A DNA stretch of 64,000 nucleotides from Terrimesophilobacter bigeumensis. Lineage in GTDB: Bacteria > Actinomycetota > Actinomycetes > Actinomycetales > Microbacteriaceae. The position numbers and the translations under genes were made by a program. Under the pieces are notes generated by a model. The model had not been told where the DNA came from, did no database searches, and was given only the letters and a program-made list of their open reading frames with translations. The DNA lies in NCBI RefSeq assembly GCF_039537265.1, contig NZ_BAABAE010000003.1:186001-250000 (forward strand), given 5' to 3'. Within the stretch, counting starts at the first letter, position 1, and every line of letters begins with the position of its first letter. Of this stretch, positions 7,215-14,921 are shown one piece after another.

Positions 7215-8843
7215 GTGAGTGACGAACAGCCCCTGACCCGTCGGGCAGCCCGTGAGGCCGCTGCCGGCAAGGGGAAGCGGCGTGCCCGATCGACTCCGCC
7301 CGCCGGGAGCGCCGCGCCGACGGAACCGGTCGCGACGGATCCGGCAGCCGCCCCCGCCCCGGCCTGGGCCGCCACGCCCACCGAGGTGATCGGTGGCGCT
7401 GGTCCCGGTGCCCAGGACGCTCAGGATGCGGGGGAGAAACGCGGCGGATTCCGCGCCGCCCTCGAGCGGCATCCGAACACCCTGATGTTCTCGGCCCTCG
7501 GAGTAATTTTCCTGCTGCTCGGCACCGGGGCGGTCTTCACCGGCATCGCCGTCGGCTCGGCGGAAGCGGCCGTTCCCCTCGAGACGCAGACGCCGACACC
7601 CGACCCGCCGCGAAACGTCCCCGCGGAGATCGCGTCGGCCTCGGCGCTGCGCACCTGCTCCATCGACTCGCTCACCGAGGACCCCCGCCTGTTGACCTTC
7701 GCGGGATCGGTCATCAACGTCACGACCGGCGAGGTGCTCTTCGACCGCTCCGCAGAAGACGGTGCCCCGCCCGCGAGCGTGCTCAAGGTGCTCACCGCCG
7801 CTGCAGCGCTCGCGACCATCGGGCCCGACTATCGGATGGCCACGCGCGTCTACGAGGGCAGCACCCCCGGCAGCATCGTGCTGGTCGGCGGCGGCGACCC
7901 GACCATCAGCGCACTGCCCGCCGGGGTCGAGAGCTTCTATCGTGGCGCCCCCAAGATGGATGATCTCGCGGCGAAGACCAAGACGGCCTGGGAGGCCGCG
8001 CATCCTGGCGAGGAGATCACCTCCGTCATCCTCGACGCCACCTACTGGGACCCGGCCGATAAGTGGGACCCGACCTGGGAGCGCAGCGAGCAGACCATCG
8101 GGTATCACTCGGAGGTCACGGCGCTCATGGTCGACGGAGACCGCGCCAATCCCCAGAAGGGGACCAGTCCGCGCAGTACCGACCCGATCGGCCGCGCCGG
8201 CAATGCGTTCGTCGCCGCCCTCGACCTGGGGCACCCCGTCGACATCAGCACAGGGGCGGCTCTCGCCGGCAAGCCGCTTCTCGCCGAAGTGAAGTCCCAG
8301 CCGATCAAGATCCTCATCGGGCAGATGCTCCTCACCTCGGACAACACGCTTGCCGAGATGATCGCCCGCGTCGTGTCGAAGGAGTCGGGCGCCGGCGGGA
8401 CGGCAGCGTCCCTCGCCTCGGTCATCCCTGGATCGCTTGCCACCTATGGGCTCGACCCCGTCGGGGTGATCGTCCGGGATGGTTCCGGTCTGAGCGCGAA
8501 CAGCGCTGTGGCACCGCTGTTCGTTGCCCAGCTCATGGCGAAGGTATACACAGGTGGCCAGGGACTCGACGTCATCAAAGCGGGGCTGCCCGTCGCCGGC
8601 AAGACCGGAAGCCTGGCGAGCCGGTTCACCGGCGCGAACGCCGTCGCACGGGGCAATGTCGTGGCGAAGACCGGCTGGATCAAGTCGTCGCGAACACTTG
8701 CCGGATGGGTCCATGCGACCGACGGGTCGGTGCTCTCCTTCGCGTTCTACGCCCTCGGCCCCGTTCAGGCGAACGCGACGGATGCGCTCGACACCGTCAC
8801 CACCGGCGTCTACAACTGCGGCAACAACCTGTCAAACAACTGA
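7215..8843 (+). CDS. dacB: D-alanyl-D-alanine carboxypeptidase/endopeptidase, PBP4 (DacB) type
   Basis: A peptidoglycan-trimming penicillin-binding protein of about 542 residues, family S13, acting outside the membrane. The cytosolic N-terminus of about 88 residues is Pro/Ala-rich and basic. One membrane helix (about 90-112) follows, then the extracellular enzyme. The three active-site motifs are S188-V-L-K191, S375-D-N377 and K463-T-G465. Short class-C-type loops sit between them rather than the large insert of E. coli PBP4. The start rests on the -10 at 7203. pncA follows after 14 nt with its own good ribosome-binding site, so the two may be cotranscribed. Confidence 0.9.
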   Translation: MSDEQPLTRRAAREAAAGKGKRRARSTPPAGSAAPTEPVATDPAAAPAPAWAATPTEVIGGAGPGAQDAQDAGEKRGGFRAALERHPNTLMFSALGVIFLLLGTGAVFTGIAVGSAEAAVPLETQTPTPDPPRNVPAEIASASALRTCSIDSLTEDPRLLTFAGSVINVTTGEVLFDRSAEDGAPPASVLKVLTAAAALATIGPDYRMATRVYEGSTPGSIVLVGGGDPTISALPAGVESFYRGAPKMDDLAAKTKTAWEAAHPGEEITSVILDATYWDPADKWDPTWERSEQTIGYHSEVTALMVDGDRANPQKGTSPRSTDPIGRAGNAFVAALDLGHPVDISTGAALAGKPLLAEVKSQPIKILIGQMLLTSDNTLAEMIARVVSKESGAGGTAASLASVIPGSLATYGLDPVGVIVRDGSGLSANSAVAPLFVAQLMAKVYTGGQGLDVIKAGLPVAGKTGSLASRFTGANAVARGNVVAKTGWIKSSRTLAGWVHATDGSVLSFAFYALGPVQANATDALDTVTTGVYNCGNNLSNN

Positions 8844-8857
8844 ACGGGGGAGGACTC

Positions 8858-9463
8858 ATGGGCAAGGCACTCTTCATCATCGACGTGCAGAACGACTTCA
8901 CCGAAGGAGGCGCGCTCGGGGTGGACGGCGGTGCGGCGGTCGCCGCCGGGATCACCTCCTACCTGCAGCAGCATCCGGATCACTACCAGCAGGTCTTCGC
9001 CTCCCGAGACTGGCACGATGCTGTCGGCGACAACGGCGGACACTTCGCGACCGACGGAGAACCGGACTATGTGACCACGTGGCCGGTGCACTGCGTCGCC
9101 GGCACGGAAGGCGCCGAATACCACCCGGCCCTCGACACGAGTGCCGTGACCGTTCACGTGCGCAAAGGCCAGGGTGTGCCGGCCTACTCAATCTTCGAGG
9201 GAACGACCGACGAGGGGAGCACCGTCGCCGACGCGCTCGAGGAGCTCGGCATCCTCGATATCGATGTCGTCGGGATCGCCACCGACTATTGCGTGCGCGC
9301 ATCCGCCCTCGACGCACTCGAACTGGGCCGACACGTACGCGTGCTCACCGACCTCGTCGCCGGGGTCGCGGCGGAGAGCTCCGAGGCGGCGCTCGCCGAG
9401 CTCGGTCACGCGGGGGCGGAGCTCCTGACCTCAGAGCAGTCGGAGTCGATATCGCCCGAGTGA
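8858..9463 (+). CDS. pncA: Nicotinamidase (isochorismatase-like hydrolase)
   Basis: A 201-residue cytosolic amidase that converts nicotinamide to nicotinate in NAD salvage; the family also activates pyrazinamide. The catalytic triad is visible: Asp9 (IIDVQNDF), Lys103 (VRKGQ) and Cys145 (ATDYCVRA). Metal ligands are suggested by SRDWH and the following GGHF. GGGGGAGG precedes ATG 8858. The stop overlaps GTG 9460 of the MFS gene, so the two are translationally coupled. Confidence 0.9.
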   Translation: MGKALFIIDVQNDFTEGGALGVDGGAAVAAGITSYLQQHPDHYQQVFASRDWHDAVGDNGGHFATDGEPDYVTTWPVHCVAGTEGAEYHPALDTSAVTVHVRKGQGVPAYSIFEGTTDEGSTVADALEELGILDIDVVGIATDYCVRASALDALELGRHVRVLTDLVAGVAAESSEAALAELGHAGAELLTSEQSESISPE

Positions 9464-10650
9464 ACCGAGGCGGCATCGCCATCATGGCGGCGTCGCACGT
9501 TGTCGATGACTTCTATCAGGGGGTCGTTCCTGCCCTCCTGCCGTTCCTCGTGATCGAGCGTCAGTACAGTTACGCGGCCGTCGCAGGTCTCGTCCTCGCG
9601 GCGAACCTGCTGTCCTCGGTCGCGCAACCCGCCTTCGGCTGGTGGGGGGACCGCCGGCCCCGGCGATGGCTCATCCCCGTCGGGATGCTCACGGCCGCCG
9701 TCGGTGTCGGCCTCGTCGCCTTCTCCGTCGAGTACTGGGCGACCTGGGTGCTCATCGCCATCGCCGGGCTCGGGATCTCCGCATTCCATCCGGAGGCGGC
9801 GCGAGCTGCGCGCGTCGCCGCAGGCGACAGCAACCGCGCGATGAGCGTCTTCGCGCTGGGCGGCAACACCGGGTTCGCCCTCGGCTCTCTGGTGACGACT
9901 CCGCTCCTGCTGCTCACGGGGCTGCAGGGTGCGATCTACCTCATCATCCCGGCCGCGCTCATGGCGGTGCTGCTGTTCGCTCGGCTGGGGAGGGTGCTCG
10001 ACGGGCCGGTCGGCACGCCGAAACGGGTGGTGCACCCGCCCGGCCCCGACAACTGGCCCGCATTCCTTCGGCTCACCGCCGTCGTGGTCGTGCGGTCGAT
10101 CATCTTCTTCGGTGCGGTGTCCTTCGTGGCGCTCTACTTCATCCACGGTTTCGGGACGTCGGAAGCGCTCGGCGGCCTCGCCCTCAGCGTGTTCCTGTTC
10201 GCCGGCGCGGGAGGAACCCTCATCGGCGGATGGCTGGCCGACCGCGTCGGGCGGCTCCTGAGCATCCGGCTCGGCTTCGCCGCGACGATCCCGGCGCTGC
10301 TCGGCCTCGTGCTCTCGCCCGACTGGTTCGTCGCCCTCGTGTTCGTGGCGGTCTTCGGGGTCGCCATCTTCGTGCCGTTCGCGGTGTTCGTCATCCTCGG
10401 GCAGGACTACCTGCCGAACCGGATCGGGATCGCGAGCGGGGTGACGGTGGGGCTCGCGGTCACCGTGGGCGGGCTGTTCAGCCCGCTGCTCGGGTGGATC
10501 GCGGACCAGACGGATCTGCGGGTGACCTTCGCGATACTGCTCGGGCTCACTCACGGTCGTGGCGCTCGCCCTCGCCTTCCTGCTGCGGGAGCCGACGCCG
10601 GTGCCGCGCCATCCGCGGCCTGCCGGGGACGCGACGGCCGAGGCCGCTGA
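9460..10650 (+). CDS. MFS efflux transporter, fosmidomycin-resistance (Fsr)-like, C-terminus frameshifted
   Basis: A major facilitator of 396 residues as read. The order of motifs resembles Fsr-type pumps: ASHVVDDFYQG near the start, FHPEAARAAR after helix 4, and GGNTGFALGSL. Eleven membrane helices are recognisable. At 10546-10553 CTCA is duplicated (CTCACTCA), which shifts the frame: the encoded end is an Arg/Ala/Gly-rich tail of about 35 residues. Removing one CTCA restores LLGLTVVALALAFLLREP, the expected helix 12, and a stop at 10664-10666. The pump is therefore probably impaired, or the base call is wrong. GTG 9460 overlaps the pncA stop as GTGA. Confidence 0.8.
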   Translation: MNRGGIAIMAASHVVDDFYQGVVPALLPFLVIERQYSYAAVAGLVLAANLLSSVAQPAFGWWGDRRPRRWLIPVGMLTAAVGVGLVAFSVEYWATWVLIAIAGLGISAFHPEAARAARVAAGDSNRAMSVFALGGNTGFALGSLVTTPLLLLTGLQGAIYLIIPAALMAVLLFARLGRVLDGPVGTPKRVVHPPGPDNWPAFLRLTAVVVVRSIIFFGAVSFVALYFIHGFGTSEALGGLALSVFLFAGAGGTLIGGWLADRVGRLLSIRLGFAATIPALLGLVLSPDWFVALVFVAVFGVAIFVPFAVFVILGQDYLPNRIGIASGVTVGLAVTVGGLFSPLLGWIADQTDLRVTFAILLGLTHGRGARPRLPAAGADAGAAPSAACRGRDGRGR

Positions 10651-10672
10651 CGAGGGCGTCCTGTAGCCGATC

Positions 10673-10687
10673 CCGCTGGTTGAGCGG
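10673..10687. terminator. Short hairpin between convergent MFS and hpaD
   Basis: CCGCT-GGTTG-AGCGG is a 5-bp inverted repeat with a 5-nt loop in the 67-bp gap between convergent genes. It is weak and lacks a T-run. The CGCTGGTTGAG core also resembles common short dispersed repeats of related genomes (recalled, not verified). Confidence 0.35.
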
Positions 10688-10733
10688 TAATACGGGGTCA
10701 CCAACTTCCCGCGCACACTCGGACAGTCGCTGA

Positions 10734-11783
10734 CTAGACCTGGTTTCCGAGCTTGTACTCGGGCATCGCCTCGCCCTCGCGCGTGTAGGAGAAACCGTCG
10801 GCACCGATCGTGACCGCGGCCTCCTGGGCCTCTACGCGTTCGACGAGAGGCTTTGGCCGGCCGTCGAGGTCGAGCACAGTGGAGGCCTCGGAGTACCAAC
10901 TGGGAACGACGGGGTTTCCCCACCAGTCGCGGCGCTGGTTGTCGTGCACGTCCCAGGTGAGCGTGGGGTTGTCGGGGTCGCCCGTGTAGTAGTCGTGGGT
11001 GTAGATCTCGATGCGATGACCGTCGGGGTCGCGCAGGTACAGGTAGAAGGCATTCGAGACGCCGTGACGGCCGGGGCCGCGCTCGATGTGGTCGGAGCGG
11101 CGGTGTGCCCCGAGCGTGTCGCAGATGTTGACGATCTGGTTGCGCTCGTGGGTCGCGAACGCGATGTGGTGCAGGCGCGGCCCGTCGCCGCCGGTGAGGG
11201 CGATGTCGTGAACCGTCGCCTTGCGGTACAGCCAGCTCGCGTACACGGTGCCCGCGTCATCCTGGATGTCTTCGCTCACCTTGAATCCGAGGCTCTCGTA
11301 GTGCGCCTGGGCGGCCGGCACGTCGGGGGTGAGGATGTTGAAGTGATCGAGCCGCGAGATCGCCCCCGTCCCCTGCAGGTCATAGCGGCGCGTGTACCGT
11401 TCGACATGCTCGGCGTCGTAGAAGAACTCGATAGGGAACCCGAGCGGGTCGATGACGCGCACCGCCTCGCCGATCCCGCGGGTGGCACCGGATGCGCGGT
11501 GCTCGACCGGGCAGCCGAGTGACTCGAAGTGGGTGGCGGCCTTGGTGACCTCGGCCTGCGATCGCACCCGGTAGGCGAGGGCGGCGAGGGCGGGCTGGGG
11601 GCCTCTGCGCAGCACGAGCGAGTGGTGCAGGTACTCCTCGAAGGCGCGCAGGTAGATCGCGTCGTCGTCTTCGTGGGTGACGACGAGGCCGAGGATGTCG
11701 ACGTAGAAATGGCGGCTCGCGGCGAGGTCGCTCACGATGAGCTCGGCGTACGCGGCGCGGATGATGTCAAAACTTGCGGTCAC
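10734..11783 (-). CDS. hpaD: 3,4-dihydroxyphenylacetate (homoprotocatechuate) 2,3-dioxygenase
   Basis: An extradiol ring-cleavage dioxygenase of 349 residues that opens homoprotocatechuate to 5-carboxymethyl-2-hydroxymuconate semialdehyde. It has two vicinal-oxygen-chelate modules (about 10-130 and 150-300). Metal ligands fit His in SRLDHFNIL, His in RLHHIAF and Glu in GHRIEIYTHDYYTGDPD, the pattern of the Brevibacterium Fe and Arthrobacter Mn enzymes. It is the last gene of the minus-strand operon. GTG 11783 overlaps the hpaE stop by 4 nt. Length and C-terminal WWGNPVVPSWYSEAS segment are typical of the actinobacterial type. Confidence 0.93.
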   Translation of the reverse strand: MTASFDIIRAAYAELIVSDLAASRHFYVDILGLVVTHEDDDAIYLRAFEEYLHHSLVLRRGPQPALAALAYRVRSQAEVTKAATHFESLGCPVEHRASGATRGIGEAVRVIDPLGFPIEFFYDAEHVERYTRRYDLQGTGAISRLDHFNILTPDVPAAQAHYESLGFKVSEDIQDDAGTVYASWLYRKATVHDIALTGGDGPRLHHIAFATHERNQIVNICDTLGAHRRSDHIERGPGRHGVSNAFYLYLRDPDGHRIEIYTHDYYTGDPDNPTLTWDVHDNQRRDWWGNPVVPSWYSEASTVLDLDGRPKPLVERVEAQEAAVTIGADGFSYTREGEAMPEYKLGNQV

Positions 11784-13273
11784 CGTGAAGCTCCAAACTT
11801 CGGGGTATGGACGGGGGACAGGCTGATGTGCACGGCCTGCTGCTCGGTGTAGAAGTCGAGCGAGCGGTAGCCGCCCTCGTGCCCGAGGCCGCTCGCCTTG
11901 ACCCCGCCGAACGGGGTGCGCAGGTCGCGCACGTTGTGCGAGTTGAGCCACACCATGCCCGCCTCGATGCCGTGCGCGAAGGTGTGGGCGCGCTTCAGAT
12001 CGCTCGTCCACAGGTAGGCGGCGAGCCCGTACTTGACGGCGTTCGCGAGTTCGAGCGCCTCATCGTCCGTGTCGAAGGGGGTGATCGCCACGACCGGCCC
12101 GAAGATCTCCTCCTGGAAGATGCGGGCATCCGGTTTCACGTCGGCGAACACGGTCGGCGCGACGTAGTTGCCGGTCTCGAGCCCCTCCGGACGTCCGCCG
12201 CCCGCGACGAGGCGCCCTTCGCCCTTGCCGAGCTCCACGTAGCTCATGACCTTGGCGTAGTGCTCCGGATGCACGAGTGCGCCGACCTCGGTCTTCGGGT
12301 CGTGCGGGTCGCCCACGACGATGTTCTTCGCGCGCTCGGCGTACTGCGAGACGAAGTCGTCGTAGATCGAGCGCTCGACGAGGATGCGGCTTCCCGCCGT
12401 GCAGCGTTCGCCGTTGAGCGAGAAGACCCCGAACAGGGTCGAATCGATCGCGGCGGGGAGGTCGGCGTCGGCGAAGACGATCGCCGGGGACTTGCCGCCG
12501 AGCTCCATCGAAAGACCCTTGAGGTGCGGGGCGGCGTTGGTGAAGATGGTCTGCCCTGTCGTCGTCTCGCCGGTGAACGAGATGAGACGGACATCCGGAT
12601 GCTTGACGAGCGCATCGCCGGCCTCCTCGCCGAGCCCGTTGACGAGGTTGAAGACGCCCTTCGGGAGCCCGGCCTCCTCGAAGATCCCCGCCCACAGGCT
12701 CGCCGAGAGCGGCGTGAACTCGGCGGGCTTGAGCGCGACCGTGCAGCCGGAGGCGAGCGCGGGAGCGAGCTTCCAGCTCTCGAGCATGAACGGCGTGTTC
12801 CACGGCGTGATGAGTCCGGCGACCCCGACCGGCTTGCGGTGCACGTAGTTCACCTGGGCGCCGGGCACCTGGTAGGTGTCATCGCGCTGCGCGACGATCA
12901 GGTCGGCGAAGAAGCGGAAGTTCTCCGCCGCCCGCTGGGCCTGCCCGAGCGCCTGGGTGATGGGCAGGCCGGTGTCGAAGGTCTCGAGTTCGGCGAGCTC
13001 GGCATCCCGAGCCTCGACCTGGTCGGCGATGCGGTTCAGGATGCGCGCCCGCTCGCGGTTCTTCATGCGCGGCCAGGGTCCGTCATCGAAGGCGCGCTTG
13101 GCCGCGGCGACAGCCCGGTCGATGTCGGCCTGCTTGCCGGAGGCTGCCTGCACGTAGGTCGTGTTCGAGACAGGGTCGAGCACGTCGAAGGTCGAGCCAT
13201 CGACGCTCTCGACGAACTCGCCGTCGATGTAGTGCCGGATGCGGTCCGGCAGGTTTTCGGGGACGAAGTGCAT
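11780..13273 (-). CDS. hpaE: 5-carboxymethyl-2-hydroxymuconate-semialdehyde dehydrogenase
   Basis: An NAD-dependent aldehyde dehydrogenase of 497 residues that oxidises the HpaD product. It has the ALDH fold with the NAD-binding FTGETTTGQ, general-base Glu in MELGGKSPAIVF and catalytic Cys in NGERCTAG; the C-terminus includes IFGPVVAITPF and PFGGVKASGLGHEGG. The substrate assignment comes from the gene order with hpaD on one side and the FAH and aldolase genes on the other. ATG 13273 overlaps the aldolase stop by 3 nt (ATGA). Confidence 0.92.
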   Translation of the reverse strand: MHFVPENLPDRIRHYIDGEFVESVDGSTFDVLDPVSNTTYVQAASGKQADIDRAVAAAKRAFDDGPWPRMKNRERARILNRIADQVEARDAELAELETFDTGLPITQALGQAQRAAENFRFFADLIVAQRDDTYQVPGAQVNYVHRKPVGVAGLITPWNTPFMLESWKLAPALASGCTVALKPAEFTPLSASLWAGIFEEAGLPKGVFNLVNGLGEEAGDALVKHPDVRLISFTGETTTGQTIFTNAAPHLKGLSMELGGKSPAIVFADADLPAAIDSTLFGVFSLNGERCTAGSRILVERSIYDDFVSQYAERAKNIVVGDPHDPKTEVGALVHPEHYAKVMSYVELGKGEGRLVAGGGRPEGLETGNYVAPTVFADVKPDARIFQEEIFGPVVAITPFDTDDEALELANAVKYGLAAYLWTSDLKRAHTFAHGIEAGMVWLNSHNVRDLRTPFGGVKASGLGHEGGYRSLDFYTEQQAVHISLSPVHTPKFGASR

Positions 13274-14247
13274 CAGCTGCCTCCTGTCGTGTAGCCGCGA
13301 GTGGTGTGTCCGTCGACCGTGTAACCGGCGACTGGGCTCAGGTACTGCTCGCCCTCGGCCATGAGCTGTCGTATCTTCTCGAGCCCGGCATCCGTCGGCT
13401 CGATGAGGGGCGAGCGCACGTGGCCGCTCGAGATGAGTCCGCGCTGCTCGAGCACCCACTTGCCGGGGGCCGGGTTCGTCTCGACGAAGAGCAGGTCGAC
13501 GAGCGGGTGCAGGCCGTAGTGCAGTTCGCGGGCGCGGGCGAAGTCGCCCGCTTCCCAGGCCTCGAACATCTGGGCGACGGCGGTGGGAGCGATGTTGGCG
13601 GTCGCGCTCACGAAGCCCGCGCCGCCGAGAGCCATGAGCGGCAGGCACAGCAGCTCGATGCCTGACCAGACGAGCAGCTCGGGCCCGCACAGGTGCAGCA
13701 CGCGGGAGAAGTGCTCGAAGTCCTTCGTGGTCTCCTTGACGCCGACGAAGTTCTCGACGTCGCGGAACAGGCGGGCCACGGTTTCCGGGGCGATGTCCAC
13801 CGCGGTGCGGGAGGGCACGTTGTAGGCGACGATCGGCAGGTCAGGGAACTCTTCGGCGACCGTCTTGTACCAGCGATAGAGCGCCTCTTGGGTGGGGCGG
13901 GCGTAGTAGGGGGTGATGATGAGGGCGGCGTCGACGCCGGCATCGCGTGCGGCAGCGGTGAGTTCGAGGGTCTCATCGAGCTTCGCGGATCCGGTACCCG
14001 GCATGAAGGGCACGCGATCGCCGATAGCAGCGGCGACCGTGCGGATGGCGTCAGCGCGCTCGGCGATCGTCTGCGCGCTCGGCTCGCCGGTCGAACCGCC
14101 GATCGAGATGCCGTGGCTGCCGGATGCCAGTTGCCAGTTCACGAGGTTGGTGAGGCTCTCGTGGTCGACGGGCCCTGCCCTCGTGAATGGTGTCATGAGC
14201 GGGGCGATGGATCCGCGGATCCTGCTCGGGTCACTGCGGAACTTCAT
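13273..14247 (-). CDS. DapA-family aldolase in the homoprotocatechuate operon
   Basis: A class I aldolase/lyase of 324 residues in the dihydrodipicolinate synthase/N-acetylneuraminate lyase family. It shows GSTGEPS, the Tyr motif YNVPSRT and the Schiff-base Lys in GVKETTKD. It lacks context for lysine synthesis. Sitting between hpaE and the regulator, it probably takes the place of HpaI, splitting 4-hydroxy-2-oxoheptanedioate to pyruvate and succinic semialdehyde; that role is inferred. The C-terminal extension (about residues 300-324) is Gly/Thr-rich. ATG 14247 overlaps the gntR stop (ATGA). Confidence 0.8.
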   Translation of the reverse strand: MKFRSDPSRIRGSIAPLMTPFTRAGPVDHESLTNLVNWQLASGSHGISIGGSTGEPSAQTIAERADAIRTVAAAIGDRVPFMPGTGSAKLDETLELTAAARDAGVDAALIITPYYARPTQEALYRWYKTVAEEFPDLPIVAYNVPSRTAVDIAPETVARLFRDVENFVGVKETTKDFEHFSRVLHLCGPELLVWSGIELLCLPLMALGGAGFVSATANIAPTAVAQMFEAWEAGDFARARELHYGLHPLVDLLFVETNPAPGKWVLEQRGLISSGHVRSPLIEPTDAGLEKIRQLMAEGEQYLSPVAGYTVDGHTTRGYTTGGS

Positions 14248-14921
14248 GCTGTCTCCTTGTGGGCGTGCTGGTGGGCGAGGAAGGCGTCGAGCGTCCCGAG
14301 CCGGTGGTTGCGGGCGGCGAGCTCCAGTTCGAAGGTCTCGGCGCCGGCCTCGATGAGCCCGAGAATCGCCTCGTGCTCGGCGACCGACTCCCGCGCGCGG
14401 CCCGGCACGAAGCTGAACGTCGACTCCCGCAGCGCCCGCAGCCGCGCCCAGCCGCGGTCGACGAGCTCACGGATGTGCGGGTTAGGGCAGTGCTCGAAGA
14501 GCACGGCGTGGAAGTCGAGGTTCAGCGCGGTGAAGGCCACAGGGTCGAAGTGGTGCAGGCTCTCGGCGAGCGCGTCGTTGATCGCCCGCGCGCGGGCCAC
14601 GTCATCCGGGGTCATGAACGGGGCGGATGCCGCGGTCGCCCAGCCCTCGACGAGGCTCAGCGTCTGCATGGTCACCTCGTACTCGCGCGGGTCGACCATC
14701 GCGACCTGCGCGCCGACATTGCGTTCGAACTGCACGAGCCCCTCGGCCTCGAGCAGGCGGATCGCCTCCCGCACCGGCACGACGCTCACGCCGAGTTCGC
14801 CGGCGATCGCCCCGAGCACGAGGCGGTAGCCGGGGGTGTAGCTCGAGTTCTCGATGCGGGACTTGATGAAGTCGTAGGCGAGCTGCGACTTGCTCTGCGT
14901 CGCGATCGCGGTGGTGGTCAT
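14244..14921 (-). CDS. GntR family regulator (FCD subfamily)
   Basis: A transcription factor of 225 residues. The winged helix is at about residues 10-75 (LAYDFIKSRIE, LGAIAGELGVSVVPVREAIRLLEAEGLV), and the FCD ligand-binding domain follows, with likely metal-binding Asp and His in LNLDFHAVLFEHCPNP and the later EHEAIL. It lies inside the operon it probably controls, overlapping both neighbours by ATGA, so it is made in proportion to the enzymes. A palindrome at 16424-16441 is a candidate binding site. The effector is probably a pathway intermediate (inference). Confidence 0.88.
   Translation of the reverse strand: MTTTAIATQSKSQLAYDFIKSRIENSSYTPGYRLVLGAIAGELGVSVVPVREAIRLLEAEGLVQFERNVGAQVAMVDPREYEVTMQTLSLVEGWATAASAPFMTPDDVARARAINDALAESLHHFDPVAFTALNLDFHAVLFEHCPNPHIRELVDRGWARLRALRESTFSFVPGRARESVAEHEAILGLIEAGAETFELELAARNHRLGTLDAFLAHQHAHKETA

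Noticed and set aside
5022..8714. A 1230-codon open frame on the minus strand.
   Set aside because: It runs antisense through four clear plus-strand genes and the tRNA, has no domain, and its composition (Arg/Gly/Asp-rich) is that of a shadow frame in GC-rich DNA.
10671..10690. CGCTGGTTGAG near 10675 as a truncated copy of the SPVEP repeat family.
   Set aside because: It shares only a general TGGTTGAG/GGTCGAG likeness; too short to support.
9406..10923. A long minus-strand frame opposite the MFS gene.
   Set aside because: Low-complexity charged translation with no motif; the plus strand encodes eleven membrane helices.
13273..14247. Annotating the DapA-family gene as lysine-pathway dapA.
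   Set aside because: It is embedded in an aromatic catabolic operon and coupled to it by overlaps; no other lysine gene is near.
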